Translations under genes and position numbers: made by a program
Notes under the pieces: generated by a model
Seen by the model: only the letters and a program-made list of their open reading frames with translations
Told to the model about the DNA's origin: nothing
The model's database searches: none
In this document: positions 33,483-45,031 of the stretch, piece by piece
How positions within the stretch are numbered: position 1 is the stretch's first letter
How the letters are laid out: every line of letters begins with the position of its first letter
Origin: Nansenia antarctica
Lineage: Eukaryota > Chordata > Actinopteri > Argentiniformes > Microstomatidae
Length of the DNA: 64,000 nt
Reading direction: 5' to 3'
NCBI GenBank assembly: GCA_963989245.1
Contig: OZ022347.1
Location: 44,852,993-44,916,992 of the forward strand

Positions 33483-33544
33483 GGTGTGGACCCAGGTGCA
33501 GAACAGAGGAGACGGGAGGCAAGTTTGTTGAATCAGAAATACAT

Positions 33545-33960
33545 TTCAGTTTTGAGAACAGTAACAAATTAATAAAGCAAACAGTCACGAACATATTTTC
33601 AATGAGCAGATTTTAATACAACATTTTTATCAGGATATGGTTAATATTGGTATTGGTACATATGGAAATGATAGACATGGGAATTATACCTAGTACAAAA
33701 GTACAATCAGACTAGGTCCAGTACAGTAGCTAGGGTTGTAAACCAAAGTAGAACACAAAGTAGATAACAATTATGAAATAAACAAATTTCATCATAATAC
33801 ATAAACATACACATACAAACAAAAACATAATTTCATACCATATGGGGTAATATAACTAATAATTTGCAATTATGATGAAGATGTATGACAAATGTGCATC
33901 AGAAGATGTATGAAAACGGCTACAGTTGCAGTCAAAGCCAGGATGTTAACCGTTTAGCTG
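33545..33960. repeat. Left edge of the second GIMAP-UGT duplicate
   Basis: Matches 12120-12440. It starts within the sequence CAGTTTTGAGAACAG and continues through GGTATTGGTACATATGGAAA. Confidence 0.75.
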
Positions 33961-34231
33961 TTTCTGTAGACTTTTGACTTTGCTTTTATATACGACATTA
34001 AAACATGTCTACTATGCCAATGCTTGGTATCCTTTTGTTCAGAACAACCTCAGCTATATGACCTGACAATTATGTACTTTATCAACATAAATGACCCCAA
34101 AACACACAAGAAAACTAAAAACAAACATGCTCCATAAAGCATTTCAAAGGTTTCAAATGTTATCACAGGTTGTATATAATGGTCATATAAAGATCACATT
34201 GAGACATCAAGCAATATACAATTATTTACCA
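33961..34231. other. AT-rich non-coding DNA
   Basis: No feature recognised; not clearly matched in the first half. Confidence 0.35.
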
Positions 34232-34480
34232 CAGAAAGCAGGGCTGCACCTAGGCCACCTGCCACTCTTCTAAACAGGTTATGTCACAGTTAGACAGAGT
34301 TACACCTAGACCACCTGCCACTCTTCTAAACAGGTTATGTTCACAGTAGACAGAGCTACACCTAGACCACCTGCCACTCTTCTAAACAGGTTATGTTCAC
34401 AGTTAGACAGAGCTACACCTAGGCCACCTACCACTCTTCTAAACAGGTTATGTTCACAATTAGACAGAGTTACATGACAG
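34232..34480. repeat. About 60-bp tandem repeat, four copies
   Basis: Units contain CACCTAGACCACCTGCCACT and TCTAAACAGGTTATGTTCAC. Absent from the first half. Confidence 0.9.
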
Positions 34481-35008
34481 GCCTTGGATTCCCAGGGTGT
34501 GAGGGCTTCCCAGATAGTGCAAATATAACATGTACAAGATTACATTGAGATAAAATCAACCTATAAATAACTAAAAGCAGGTGTGGCTTTTTGTTGGTTT
34601 TTTCTTTTTTTTCTTCCTTTCAGTTATTTTTCTTTCCACTTGGTGGCAGTGTTTGCTAGTAAATCTCTCTTCCAGAAACTATCGCCCAGACTAGAGAGAA
34701 CATCAATCATTTGCCGTCTGGCAAACTTTTAAAATGGTAAAGATGATTGATATATGATGATATGATCTCGAATTAAAATGATCATATATACGTTTCTACT
34801 TGTCATATCAACATCAGATCAATCAATCAATCAATCAACAATTGACAACAATAAATTGTTTAACAATAGAAACCACTTTGAGACTGTTGACCCAAAACAA
34901 CCTGAGAGGGAAAACTCCCCTGTGTGAAGAAACCTTGAGAGGAACCAGGCTCAGAGAGGGACCCAGGACCAGGAGTCAGCCCCATCCACAGCTCTCAGCA
35001 GGAGGGAG
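34481..35008. other. 3' flank of GIMAP cluster 2
   Basis: The paralogue of 12440-12600, with only one to two units of the 33-bp repeat (about 34970-35010). Contains an AATC microsatellite near 34818. No exon is seen. Confidence 0.5.
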
Positions 35009-35100
35009 TCAGCCAAAGCTCCTCATTCCCTCAGACCTCTGCAGTGACGCCTGTGATCCTACCCCAGAAACATATGAGTCTGCTCTGCTGCCTCCACTCA
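35009..35100 (-). CDS. GIMAP cluster 2, predicted terminal tail exon
   Basis: Follows TTACAG at the end of a (TTG)10 tract and stops with TGA at 35009-35011. Phase 1 entry, then 29 residues: SGGSRADSYVSGVGSQASL, then QRSEGMRSFG. Shorter than the cluster 1 terminal exon and lacking its RRRR patch. Function unknown. Confidence 0.5.
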
Positions 35101-35353
35101 CTGTAACACAACAACAACAACAACAACAACAACAACAGATCAGATTCTGGGAAAGCTTTGCTGGCACACTGGAAGCACAACAGTACATCAGGTATGTATG
35201 TGATGGAAGGGAGGTGTCAACTGAGACATCATTCAGATCAAATGTTTGTACGATGTGCAGTTTAGGACAGACCACTGTTGTTGTTAACATTGTTACTGTC
35301 TACTATTGATAAACATTATACTTCTAGGAGACAAGTCAGAGAACCACACTCAC

Positions 35354-35422
35354 TGTTCTTCAGGTCATACCCCAACTCTGATGATGATGGGAAACTGATC
35401 TCTGCTCTGCTGCCTCCACCCA
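35354..35422 (-). CDS. GIMAP cluster 2, predicted short tail exon
   Basis: A 69-bp phase-1/phase-1 exon between a (TTG)8-GTACAG acceptor and an ACA|GTGAGT donor. It encodes GGGSRAEISFPSSSELGYDL, then KN, a shrunken relative of the other tail exons without the RGARSM segment. Confidence 0.5.
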
Positions 35423-35529
35423 CTGTACAACAACAACAACAACAACAACAACAGATCAGAGGCTTTGGCACACAGGAATCCTTACAGTATATCATGTACT
35501 GTATATGTGAGTCAGAGAACCATACTCAC

Positions 35530-36180
35530 TGCTTAGAGGAGGACTCATGCTCCAAGCTCCTCTTGGTGCCAGTGAAGGTTGACTCTCAGGATAAAACACA
35601 TCTCCACTGTTCACTGCCACCATCTCATCTATCTTCTCCAGCAGCTCTGTGACCTGAGTGCCATCACCCCTGTTCTTATTGTTGAGGACATGATACCTGT
35701 TCCCACATTTCTCAACAAGCCACTGGAGGACCTTCCCTTCACTCGCAATGTGCTGCTCAATGGTTGTGTCTCCCAGACTGTCCCCACAGGTGAACAGCAC
35801 TATAGTGTGACTCCACACTCCCTCACTGAGAAGCTCCAGGTGTGCCTCTGCAGCATTAGCCTCTTGCTCTTTGAATGAAACATCCACCCGTATGACCAGG
35901 AGGAGAGTGTGAGGTCCTGGAGGACACAGAGACACACTGCTTACAATCTCCTGTTTAACCAGCTCAGAGGTCATCTCTACAGGGCGACTACTCCACCAGC
36001 CTGGAGTGTCGACCACAGTGACCTGCCTCCCTGCTACTTCTCCCTGTCTCTTCACACACTGAGCAGTTGTCCCCAGGTCAAACTCCTCTCTGCCCAGGAT
36101 GGTGTTTCCTGATGAACTCTTCCCTACAAACATGCACCCCAGCAGCACGATCCTCAGCTCTGAGAGATGGAGGGAGTCAC
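35530..36180 (-). CDS. GIMAP GTPase exon, type A (cluster 2, first)
   Basis: A 651-bp phase-1/phase-1 exon with an AIG1 domain. G1 is GCMFVGKSSSGN, an unusual P-loop filling; G3 is VDTPGWWSSRPVEM and the G4-like motif is LFTCGD. The tail runs DVFYPESQ, PSLAPRGAWSMSPPLSS and lacks the VGG insert seen in the other type A exons. Acceptor CTGCCAG; donor AGCA|GTGAGT. A Met-initiated frame begins at 36301 but reads through the acceptor. Confidence 0.85.
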
Positions 36181-36354
36181 CTGGCAGAGAGAGAGAAACA
36201 ACACAGTATAATGAGCATCTCCCATTGACATGCTGTATACAGGGTGTGTCTCCATTGAACATCCTTAGAACACCATTGACATTGGTGATTTGGGAGGGCA
36301 TGCTAACATGCTACAAGCCATAATGGTAGAACTCAGTATTCCAACCACCATCAC

Positions 36355-36930
36355 TGTTACGTCCGTAGAGTGTAGTCCTGTGTGTTCTGTTTGTTTCCTG
36401 TGTTTCTCTCAGGTGGTTGTCCTTCCTCCTGCCTATTGCCATGGTGACGGCCTGATTGGGCACACCTGTGCGCAATCCTCAATCAAGGGTGGAGGGAGGA
36501 TAAAAGCCTGGGAGAGACACTCAGATGGTGCCAGTGGGCCATTCCATAACTTCAGTGTTGTGTGTGCGGTTAAAACTTTAATTCTGTTACTGTGTGTTCA
36601 GCTGTAGTATCGTTCTGTGTTTGTGTCTAGTTAGCGCATGCTACCACCATAGAGTGCTACGGTGTGTGGTTTGCTTGGTAGCTTAAGCTCTTGTTTAATT
36701 GTTGCATAGCTTTCCAATTTACTTTATCCTTTACTATCATATTATATTCATTCGCTCTTTGTTTTATAGAGTCGTTTTTAGTTAAAGTGTTTCACAGAAA
36801 CCTGTTTTTGTTATCCTTTTACAATAAATCTTGTCTTATTTATATTCTCCCATCTCCTCTGGTTCTTGTCCCCCCCGGTTTTATTTAATTGTTATCCCCA
36901 TATCCCTAGACCATATATGGGGTCGTAACA
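36355..36930 (+). mobile_element. Solo LTR-like insertion
   Basis: Starts TGTTACGTCC and ends GGTCGTAACA, i.e. TG...CA with 7-bp inverted tips TGTTACG/CGTAACA. It has a GATAAAAGCC TATA-like box (about 36498) and an AATAAATCTTGTC polyadenylation-like end (about 36822). Flanking ATCAC and ATTAC (36350-36354, 36931-36935) fit a 5-bp target duplication with one change. The equivalent site at about 15247 is empty. Confidence 0.75.
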
Positions 36931-36988
36931 ATTACAGTGATCTGATAAGGAAGTTTCCTTCATAACAGTTCAGTAATAATAATCTCAC

Positions 36989-37145
36989 CTATGAATGATC
37001 TGTGGATCTCTCTCTGTTTCTTCACCTTCTCCTGCCTCTGTTTTGCTCTCTCTTCTTTGGGTTTTCTCCACACTTCTCTAGTATTTACTGTCTCTCTTTC
37101 TGTCTCATAATGGCCTCCTCTGTTTCTTGCCACCATCTCCTCTAT
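36989..37145 (-). pseudogene. GIMAP type B exon fragment
   Basis: Only the last 157 bp or so of a type B exon remain, from the donor (ATAG|GTGAGA) back to the EEMVAxNRGG region. The P-loop and all G motifs are lost at an abrupt edge near 37145. It lies between two type A exons, marking an internal deletion or rearrangement in cluster 2. Confidence 0.85.
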
Positions 37146-37278
37146 TCACCAAGATTCACCGGAGAGAGAGAGAGAGAATGAGTTAGGAAGACAAATATGT
37201 GCATGCACACGCACACGCACACGCACACAGCAATCTCCCCATTGAACATTGTTTAGAACACCCTTGTGTCATGTGGAT

Positions 37279-37630
37279 CATATGACACATTCTAGTCTTT
37301 TGGTACGCATGTCGGCAACCAATCAAAATGTTCTGACTTTTCTTTTGAAACACGGAACTACGTTTCAACGTTGTTAAGAATCACAACACAAATTCGCTAG
37401 CCAAAATACTGCAACGCAATGGATTGGGTGAGAAATCCCCACTGCTACCTAGTTAACTATAACACTACTTTACATTGTTAGCAGGCTCACAAAACAAGCT
37501 GTGTTAGTTGACTAGCGATGTGTCGTTGATTTCCAACAACGCGGAAATGTATTCACATTTTTCGAAAGAAAAGTCAGATCGTTACATCAGATCCCGACAT
37601 GAGTTCCAAAGCATTAGAATGTGTCACATA
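37279..37630. mobile_element. MITE candidate with about 38-bp inverted termini
   Basis: TATGACACATTCTAGTCTTT at the left and the reverse complement of AAAGCATTAGAATGTGTCAC at the right pair imperfectly; the match extends through a CATGTCGG/CCGACATG word. No transposase. It lies next to a GIMAP tail exon. Confidence 0.6.
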
Positions 37631-37659
37631 CTGTATGTGAGTCAGAGAACCATACTCAC

Positions 37660-37767
37660 TGCTTATAGGAGGACTCATGCTCCTAGCTCCTCTTGATGAC
37701 TCAGTCACTGATCCACCCTCAGATACCTTCAGGTCAGACCCCATTTCTGGTCTGCTGCCTCCACTGA
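37660..37767 (-). CDS. GIMAP cluster 2, predicted tail exon
   Basis: A 108-bp phase-1/phase-1 exon following a (TTG)6-TTACAG acceptor. It encodes SGGSRPEMGSDLKVSEGG, then SVTESSRGARSMSPPISS, closely related to 13647-13757. The donor is AGCA|GTGAGT. Its frame conservation relative to 13647-13757, despite amino-acid changes and a length difference of one codon, supports coding use. Confidence 0.55.
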
Positions 37768-37871
37768 CTGTAACACAACAACAACAACAACAGATCAGAG
37801 GCTTTGCTGGCACACAAGAATCACTACAGTATATCATGTACTGTATATGTGAGTCAGAGAACCATACTCAC

Positions 37872-38534
37872 TGTTCGGAGGCAACATCATGCTCCTAGCT
37901 CCTCTTGGTGCCAGTGAAGGTTGACCCCCCACCTGACTCTCAGGATAAAACACATCTCCACTGTTCACTGCCACCATCTCATCTATCTTCTCCAGCAGCT
38001 CTGTGACCTGAGTGCCATCGCCACTGTTCTTATTGTTGAGGACATGATACCTGTTCCCACATTTCTCAACAAGCCACTGGAGGACCTTCCCTTCACTCGC
38101 AATGTGCTGCTCAATGGTTGTGTCTCCCAGACTGTCCCCACAGGTGAACAGCACTATAGTGTGACTCCACACTCCCTCACTGAGAAGCTCCAGGTGTGCC
38201 TCTGTAGCATTTGCCTCTTCCTCTTTGAATGAAACATCCACCTGTATGACCAGGAGGAGAGTGTGAGGTCCTGGAGGACACAGAGACACACTGCTTACAA
38301 TCTCCTGTTTAACCAGCTCAGAGGTATACGCTACAGGGTAATTACTCCACCAGCCTGGAGTGTCGACCACAGTGACCTGCCTCCCTGCTACTTCTCCCTG
38401 TCTCTTCACACACTGAGCAGTTCTCCCCAGGTCAAACTCCTCTCTGCCCAGGATGGTGTTTCCTGATGAACTCTTCCCTGCATACCTGTACCCCAGCAGC
38501 ACGATCCTCAGCTCTGAGAGAGGGAGGGAGTCAC
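37872..38534 (-). CDS. GIMAP GTPase exon, type A (cluster 2, second)
   Basis: A 663-bp phase-1/phase-1 exon. G1 GYRYAGKSSSGN, G3 VDTPGWWSNYPVAY, G4-like LFTCGD; NKNSGDG replaces NKNRGDG. The tail DVFYPESQVGGQPSLAPRGA, then RSMMLPPNS, matches 13880-14542. It also has LPLSEL in place of LHLSEL near the start. The Met-initiated frame from 38655 reads through the acceptor. Confidence 0.85.
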
Positions 38535-39305
38535 CTGGCAGAGAGAGAGAAACAACACAGTATAATGAGCATCTCCCATTGACATGCTGTATACAGGGTG
38601 TGTCTCCATTGAACATCCTTAGAACACCATTGATATTGGTGACTTGGGAGGGCATGCTAACATGCTACAAGCCATAATGGTTGATTGATTGACTGCACAT
38701 CTATTTCACCTGCATGGGAAGGTGGTACACATTTAAGGTTTAAAATCAACAGTGAATGTGATGCACACAATGGAATACTTCATTATCTCTATATAATCTA
38801 TATAATCTCTATCTTTACCTCTTTATAATCTGTTAATTTAAAATATGTTTTGAATTATTTTTAAAAAATGTTATAGATAAACAGCAGCCCTGTCACTTGT
38901 GTTGGCAGACAGCTGAGAGATGGAGAAATGTAACCCCTCTTAAAATGAGTAGTAAAACCTTATGTTTTGGGTTATTATGATAGGGTAGGACACTTGTGCT
39001 AAACTCATGAGGCATTTAGTTACAATCAAAACATCTTTAATTTGATGTAGCGTATTCAAGGACGTGTCTGTACATTGGTGCTAGAGATCCTGCCTTATTC
39101 AGACAGCACACAACTTCTACACAAGAAAATGAAGTGATTGGCCATGTCATCAATCATTCACCATCTTAGCACAAGCCCATTGGTCAGCAGCCAAACTGAC
39201 CAATGGGAGCGGTTCTATGTCACAGAGAACTCAGTATTCCAGCCACCATCACAGTGATCTGATATGGAAGTTTCCTTCATAACAGTTCAGTAATAATAAT
39301 CTCAC
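38535..39305. other. Spacer between type A and type B exons, cluster 2
   Basis: Near-identical to 14543-15308. No exon is seen. Confidence 0.6.
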
Positions 39306-40010
39306 CTATGAATGATCTGTGGATCTCTCTCTGTTTCTTCACCTTCTCCTGCCTCTGTTTTGCTCTCTCTTCTTTGGGTTTTCTCCACACTTCTATCTTC
39401 CTCACTATCGCTCTGTCTATCTCATAATGGCCTCCTCTGTTTCCTGCCACCATCTCCTCTATCTTCTCCAGCAGCTCTGTGACCTGAGTGCCGTCACCCC
39501 TGTTCTTATTGTTGAGGACATGATACCTGTTCCCACATTTCTCAACAAGCCACTGGAGGGCCTTCCCTTCACTCTCAATGTGCTGCTCAATGGTTGTGTC
39601 TCCCAGACAGTCTCCACCGGTGAACAGCACTATAGTGTGACTCCACACTCCCTCACTGAGAAGTCTCAGGTGTTCCTCTACTGAACTTCTCATTTCCTCA
39701 GTGAATGAAACAGCCATTGGTATGACCAGGAGGAGAGTGTGAGGTCCTGGAGGACACAGAGACACACTGCTTACAATCTCCTGTTTAACCAGCTCAGGAG
39801 TCAGCTCTACAGGGACATTCATCAACCAGCCTGGAGTGTCGACCACAGTGACCTGCCTCCCTGCTACTTCTCCCTGTCTCTTCACACACTGAGCAGTTCT
39901 CCCCAGGTCAAACTCCTCTCTGCCCAGGATGGTGTTTCCTGATGAACTCTTCCCTGCTCCTCTGTCCCCCAGCAGCACGATCCTCAGCTCTGAGAGATGG
40001 AGGGAGTCAC
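39306..40010 (-). CDS. GIMAP GTPase exon, type B (cluster 2)
   Basis: A 705-bp phase-1/phase-1 exon. G1 GDRGAGKSSSGN, G3 VDTPGWLMNVPVEL, G4-like LFTGGD. IPMAVSF replaces the V-D-V/F-SF of all other copies. The charged tail matches 15309-16013. This is the most 5' intact GTPase exon of cluster 2. The type C exon expected farther upstream survives only as a fragment at 45120-45311. Confidence 0.85.
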
Positions 40011-40215
40011 CTGGCAGAGAGAGAGAGAGAGAAATAATGAATTTCAAGAAATAAGTAATTTTATTCTCCCCAGCTCACAACAAAGGTGTGTGTGTGTGTG
40101 TGTGTGTGTGTGCGTTCATATCTAAAATTGTGTTTGTGTACCTGACTGAACACCCATAACCACATAATGATGGTTAAATCTCTTGAAATGGACTATCTAT
40201 CTATCTATCTATATA

Positions 40216-40741
40216 CCGTATTTTCCGGACTATAAGTCGCACTGGACTATAAGTCACATTTATTGAGAAATGTATTTCACAAAATCCAAGACCAAGAAGC
40301 AAGAACAGACATTTCATCTGGAAAAGCAAGTTATTCAACTACACAATAGCACACAGAACAACAGGCTGAATAGAAGTCCGGTATGTTAACGTAACACATT
40401 AACAGTTATTCAGCAACACAATAGCATAAAGAACATACCTGGGAGGCTGAATAGGCTAAATGAACATAACAAGCCAGCGAGTCCAACAAGCAAGTTACCA
40501 GTAAGCAAGTTCACCAAGCTACCGTTTGCTTAGCTTCAACAAGCTAATGTTTCATTTCCTCAGTGGTATAGGAGCAGCATATAGTTGTCACAAGCCCAGA
40601 GCGCCCTCTGTCGGCTGTAGACGGTAATGTTTACTCCTTGGTTCATGTCAGTCAGTATGAAATTATATATATATTGATATATAAGTCGCAGGACCAGCCA
40701 AACTATGAAGAAAAGTGCGACTTATAGTCCGGAAAATACGG
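40216..40741. mobile_element. 526-bp MITE with 28-bp perfect TIRs and TA duplication
   Basis: The termini begin CCGTATTTTCCGGACTATAA and are perfectly inverted for 28 bp (to about 40243, and from about 40714). A TA dinucleotide is duplicated (40214-40215, 40742-40743), as in Tc1/mariner-type elements. It sits at the start of the 26-bp array; the equivalent sites at about 16245 and 18295 are empty, so the insertion is younger than the array duplication. No transposase frame. Confidence 0.9.
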
Positions 40742-41345
40742 TACATGGACATGCTTATCTATCTATATACATGGACATGCTTATCTATCTATATACATGG
40801 ACATGCTTATCTATCTATATACATGGACATGCTTATCTATCTATATACATGGACATGCTTATCTATCTATATACATGGACATGCTTATCTATCTATACAC
40901 ATGGACATGCTTATCTATCTATACACATGGACATGCTTATCTATCTATATACATGGACATGCTTATCTATCTATACACATGGACATGCTTATCTATCTAT
41001 ATACATGGACATGCTTATCTATCTATATACATGGACATGCTTATCTATCTATACACATGGACATGCTTATCTATCTATACACATGGACATGCTTATCTAT
41101 CTATATACATGGACATGCTTATCTATCTATATACATGGACATGCTTATCTATCTATATACATGGATATGCTTATCTATCTATATACATGGACATGCTTAT
41201 CTATCTATATACATGGACATGCTTATCTATCTATACACATGAACATGCTTATCTATCTATATACATGGACATGCTTATCTATCTATATACATGGACATGC
41301 TTATCTATCTATATACATGGACATGCTTATCTATCTATACACATT
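40742..41345. repeat. 26-bp intronic minisatellite, third array
   Basis: About 23 units of the same repeat as 16240-16620. Long plus-strand open frames across it are artefacts. Confidence 0.92.
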
Positions 41346-41469
41346 TAATTGACATTTCACACATAACAGGTTTTCTATCTTTGTCATGAACAGAAAAACA
41401 CGTATGAAGCCAAAGTGTATTAACTAGTATCACTGTAGTCATATACTACATAGGGTTGTCAATGTCATG

Positions 41470-42099
<630 letters not shown>

Positions 42100-42617
42100 G
42101 GTAACCGTGCTACCACACCACCGCCATTCTTGCATTTTCCCCTGTTTTATTGTTGGTGACTTGCTCCATAATTTTCAGTCACTTGAAGCCATAACCAGAT
42201 GTTGAATCTCAGCTTTCTTTTCATGCCACATTCGTGTCTCAACTCCCAATCATGAGAGAGAAAAGGCCGGTTACAGTTGGAGCACTGAACACTGATGTGG
42301 AGGAATCTACTCTGAGGTTCAATCTGTTTCATATCGCATTCCACTCAAATGAAGAAGGTATTTTCTGTCTGACGTTAAGCAAATCACATAGCTGGCTAGC
42401 TGTATTCACAGTTCAGCTAATCAGTTTGTCAGCTTGATTTTAGCTAAACTGTGAGGCAAGACAGCCCATTAGCTAGTCAGTGAGTTTACTGTTGCTACTG
42501 TAGGAGCTAGCAACTCCATCTCAAACTGAAAGCTCTATCCACCTCATCATTTAAGGCATGGAAAGTATATTTACATCATGAGTTTGCTTTTAAAACAAAG
42601 TGAAATGGAGAGAAAAC
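42100..42617. other. Duplicated GIMAP spacer, third copy
   Basis: Matches 16745-17270 and 18845-19370. Broken at 42618-42623 by the LINE insertion, and resumes at 45040. Confidence 0.7.
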
Positions 42618-43007
42618 ATGTTGAATGAATGAATGAATGAATGAATGAATGGTCTTTATTGTCATTGATATAGTACAGGTACCAAACAACGAAATTTGGG
42701 TGGGGGGGCTCCCCTGGTACTAGGAAAGAAAAAAAAAAAATAAAAGGGAAAGGAGCTGGTTTACATAAATAAAGGCTATGTACACTATCCACTATACTAT
42801 ACTGTACAAATAACACACTGTGCTGTACTCTATGCTATGCTATACCTATTCTAACATTTCCTATTCACTGCAACCTTGTGTACCCTAGGGTTGTCATATT
42901 GCACATAGTGTTATTGCACATTCATTTAAAGTGTCGCAGTTTGCAGGCTTGAAATGTACACATTTGTGCCTCAGCACTACACCTGATTTTCAATCCAGCA
43001 GCTGCCA

Positions 43008-44201
43008 TCAATCCGTCCAGACTGTCCAGGGCCCAGAACCTAGGTCTTTGCTGTAGAAGCTGAGCTTCAGTCTGTTTGTCCTTGCGAACATGGTCCTGTA
43101 CCGCCTGTTCGAGGGCAGCCGAGCAAAGTGTTCGTACCCAAGGTGGGATGGGTCTCTGGAGATCTTGGAGGCCTTCCTGAGGCAGCGTGTGTTGTACAGC
43201 TCTTCCAGAGAGGGGAGGGGGGCGCCGGTGATCTTCTGGGCCGTTCTCACGACTCTCTGTAGCGCATTCCTCTCTGCGGCTGTGCAGCTGGAGAACCAGT
43301 TGCAGATGCAGTAGGTGAGGATGCTCTCCACTGCGCAGCGGTAGAAGGCCACCAGCATCTCCTGTCTGATGTGGTCTTTCCTGAGGACTCTCAGTCCTCG
43401 ACGGAGGGAGCGTGGAGAGAGTTGTGCCTTCTTGATGATGGCTGCTGTGTTGTTCTTCCAGGACAGGTCATCCTGTATGTGCACCCCCAGGAATCGGAGG
43501 GTTGAGACTCTCTCCACGCTCCCTCCGTCGATGAGCAGGGGCTGGACCTCAGATTTTTTCCTCCTGAAGTCCACGATGATTTCCTGGGTCTTTGACTGGT
43601 TCAGCAGCAGGTTGTTAACCTTGCAAAGCTTGCTCAGCTGCTCTACCTCATCCCTGTACGCCGCCTCGTCCCCCCCCGAGATGCAGCCCACCACGGTGGT
43701 GTCGTCTGCAAACTTTACGATGGAGTTGCTGGGGTGGACGGGGGTGAAGTCGTAGGTGTAGAGGTTGTAGAGGATGGGGCTTAGCACGCAGCCCTGGGGG
43801 GACCCAGTGCTGAGTCTGAGGGCTGTGGAGGTGTGGGAGCCCACCCGCACCCTCTGGGGGCGGTCGGACAGGAAGTCCTTGATCCATGCACATATAGAGT
43901 GTGATAGTCCCAGGTCTAGTAGTTTGGTCACTAGCCTGTCTGGAAGGATGGTGTTGAAGGCAGAGCTGAAGTCCACAAAGAGCAGTCTCGCGTAGCTGTT
44001 TCCCCTCTCCAGGTGGGATAGAGTGGAGTGCAGAGTCGTCGCGATGGCGTCCTCTGTGGACCTGTGGGCTCTGTAGGCGAACTGGTATGGATCCAGGTTG
44101 GGCGGGAGGCTTGTGACTATGTGGGCCCGGACTAGTTTCTCGAAGCACTTCATGATGATTGGTGTGAGTGCCACCGGGCGGTAGTCGTTTAGGCAGCTCA
44201 C
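43008..44201 (-). pseudogene. LINE reverse transcriptase, main part
   Basis: Encodes the RT palm and C-terminus: LNDYRPVALTPI at the start, VDFSSAFNT (about 76-84), GSPQGCVLSP (about 133-142) and the catalytic FADD box (about 164-167), then the thumb with RFLGVHIQDDLSWK. A frameshift separates it from its N-terminal part (44198-45031). Residues around QLSPRSLRRGLRV differ from the sister copies (QQRLYFLRVLRK), so a second local change is likely. Not active. Confidence 0.9.
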
Positions 44202-45031
44202 GTGCTTTTCTTCGGGACTGGGATGATAGTTAAGGTTTTCAGGCAGGGTGGGATGGTGGCCTGGGACAGGGACTGGTTGAAGATGTTGGTGAAAACCCCG
44301 GCCAGCTGGTCGGCGCAGTCCCTCAGCACCCGTCCCAGGACGCCATCCGGCCCTGAGGCTTTCCTGGGGTCCACCGCCTTCAGCACGCGTCTCACTTCAT
44401 GCTCTGTGAGGGTGAGGCTGCTGAGAGCTGGAGAGAGTGGTGTTTGTGTTGTGGTTACCTCCGTTCGCCCCTCGTCGAACCGGGCGTAGAAGGAGTTCAG
44501 CTTTTCCGCGAGCAGGGGGTCGTCCTCTGCGGCTGTGAGCCTGTTGGCTCTGAAGTTTGTCATGTGCTGAACCCCCTGCCACACCCGCCTGGAGTCGTTG
44601 CTCAGGAAGCATTCCTCAATCTTCTCTCTGTGGTCTGCCTTGGCCTCCCGGATGCCGCGCTTTAGGTTAGCCCTGGTGGTGCTGTACAGCAGTGTGCCCC
44701 TCCCTGCGAAGGCGAAGGCGTTGTCCCTCTCCTTGATCAGTTTTTGGACCTTCCCAGTCATCCATGGCTTCGTGTTGGGGTAGACCCGGACCCGTTTGTC
44801 CACGGTGGCTGAGTTGGTGCAGTTCACTATGTGGTTCAGAACCGACGACGTGAACTGTTCCAGGTTCTCGTGCTCATATTCCTGCCATGAGGTGTCATTC
44901 AGGCAGATCTGCAGTGGAGCGGACCCTGCTGGCCAGGTTCTGACAGTCTTAGTGGTGATGGGAGCACTTTTCCTCATGGGAGTGTAGGCTGGGATCAGGA
45001 GGATTGACACTAGTGACACTAGGATTGACAC
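44198..45031 (-). pseudogene. LINE ORF2 segment before the reverse transcriptase core
   Basis: Contains the linker and RT fingers: PWMTGKVQKLIKERDNAF, KASGPDGVLGRVLRDCADQL, IIPVPKKS. The frame ends in TGA at about 44198, where one base is out of step with the downstream frame (VSCLNDYRP), next to a GAAGAAAAGC run. The 5' part is lost at the insertion boundary. Confidence 0.88.

Noticed and set aside
40705..41352. 215-codon frame over the 26-bp array
   Set aside because: It begins inside a MITE terminus and runs through a microsatellite-like repeat; all plus frames are open.
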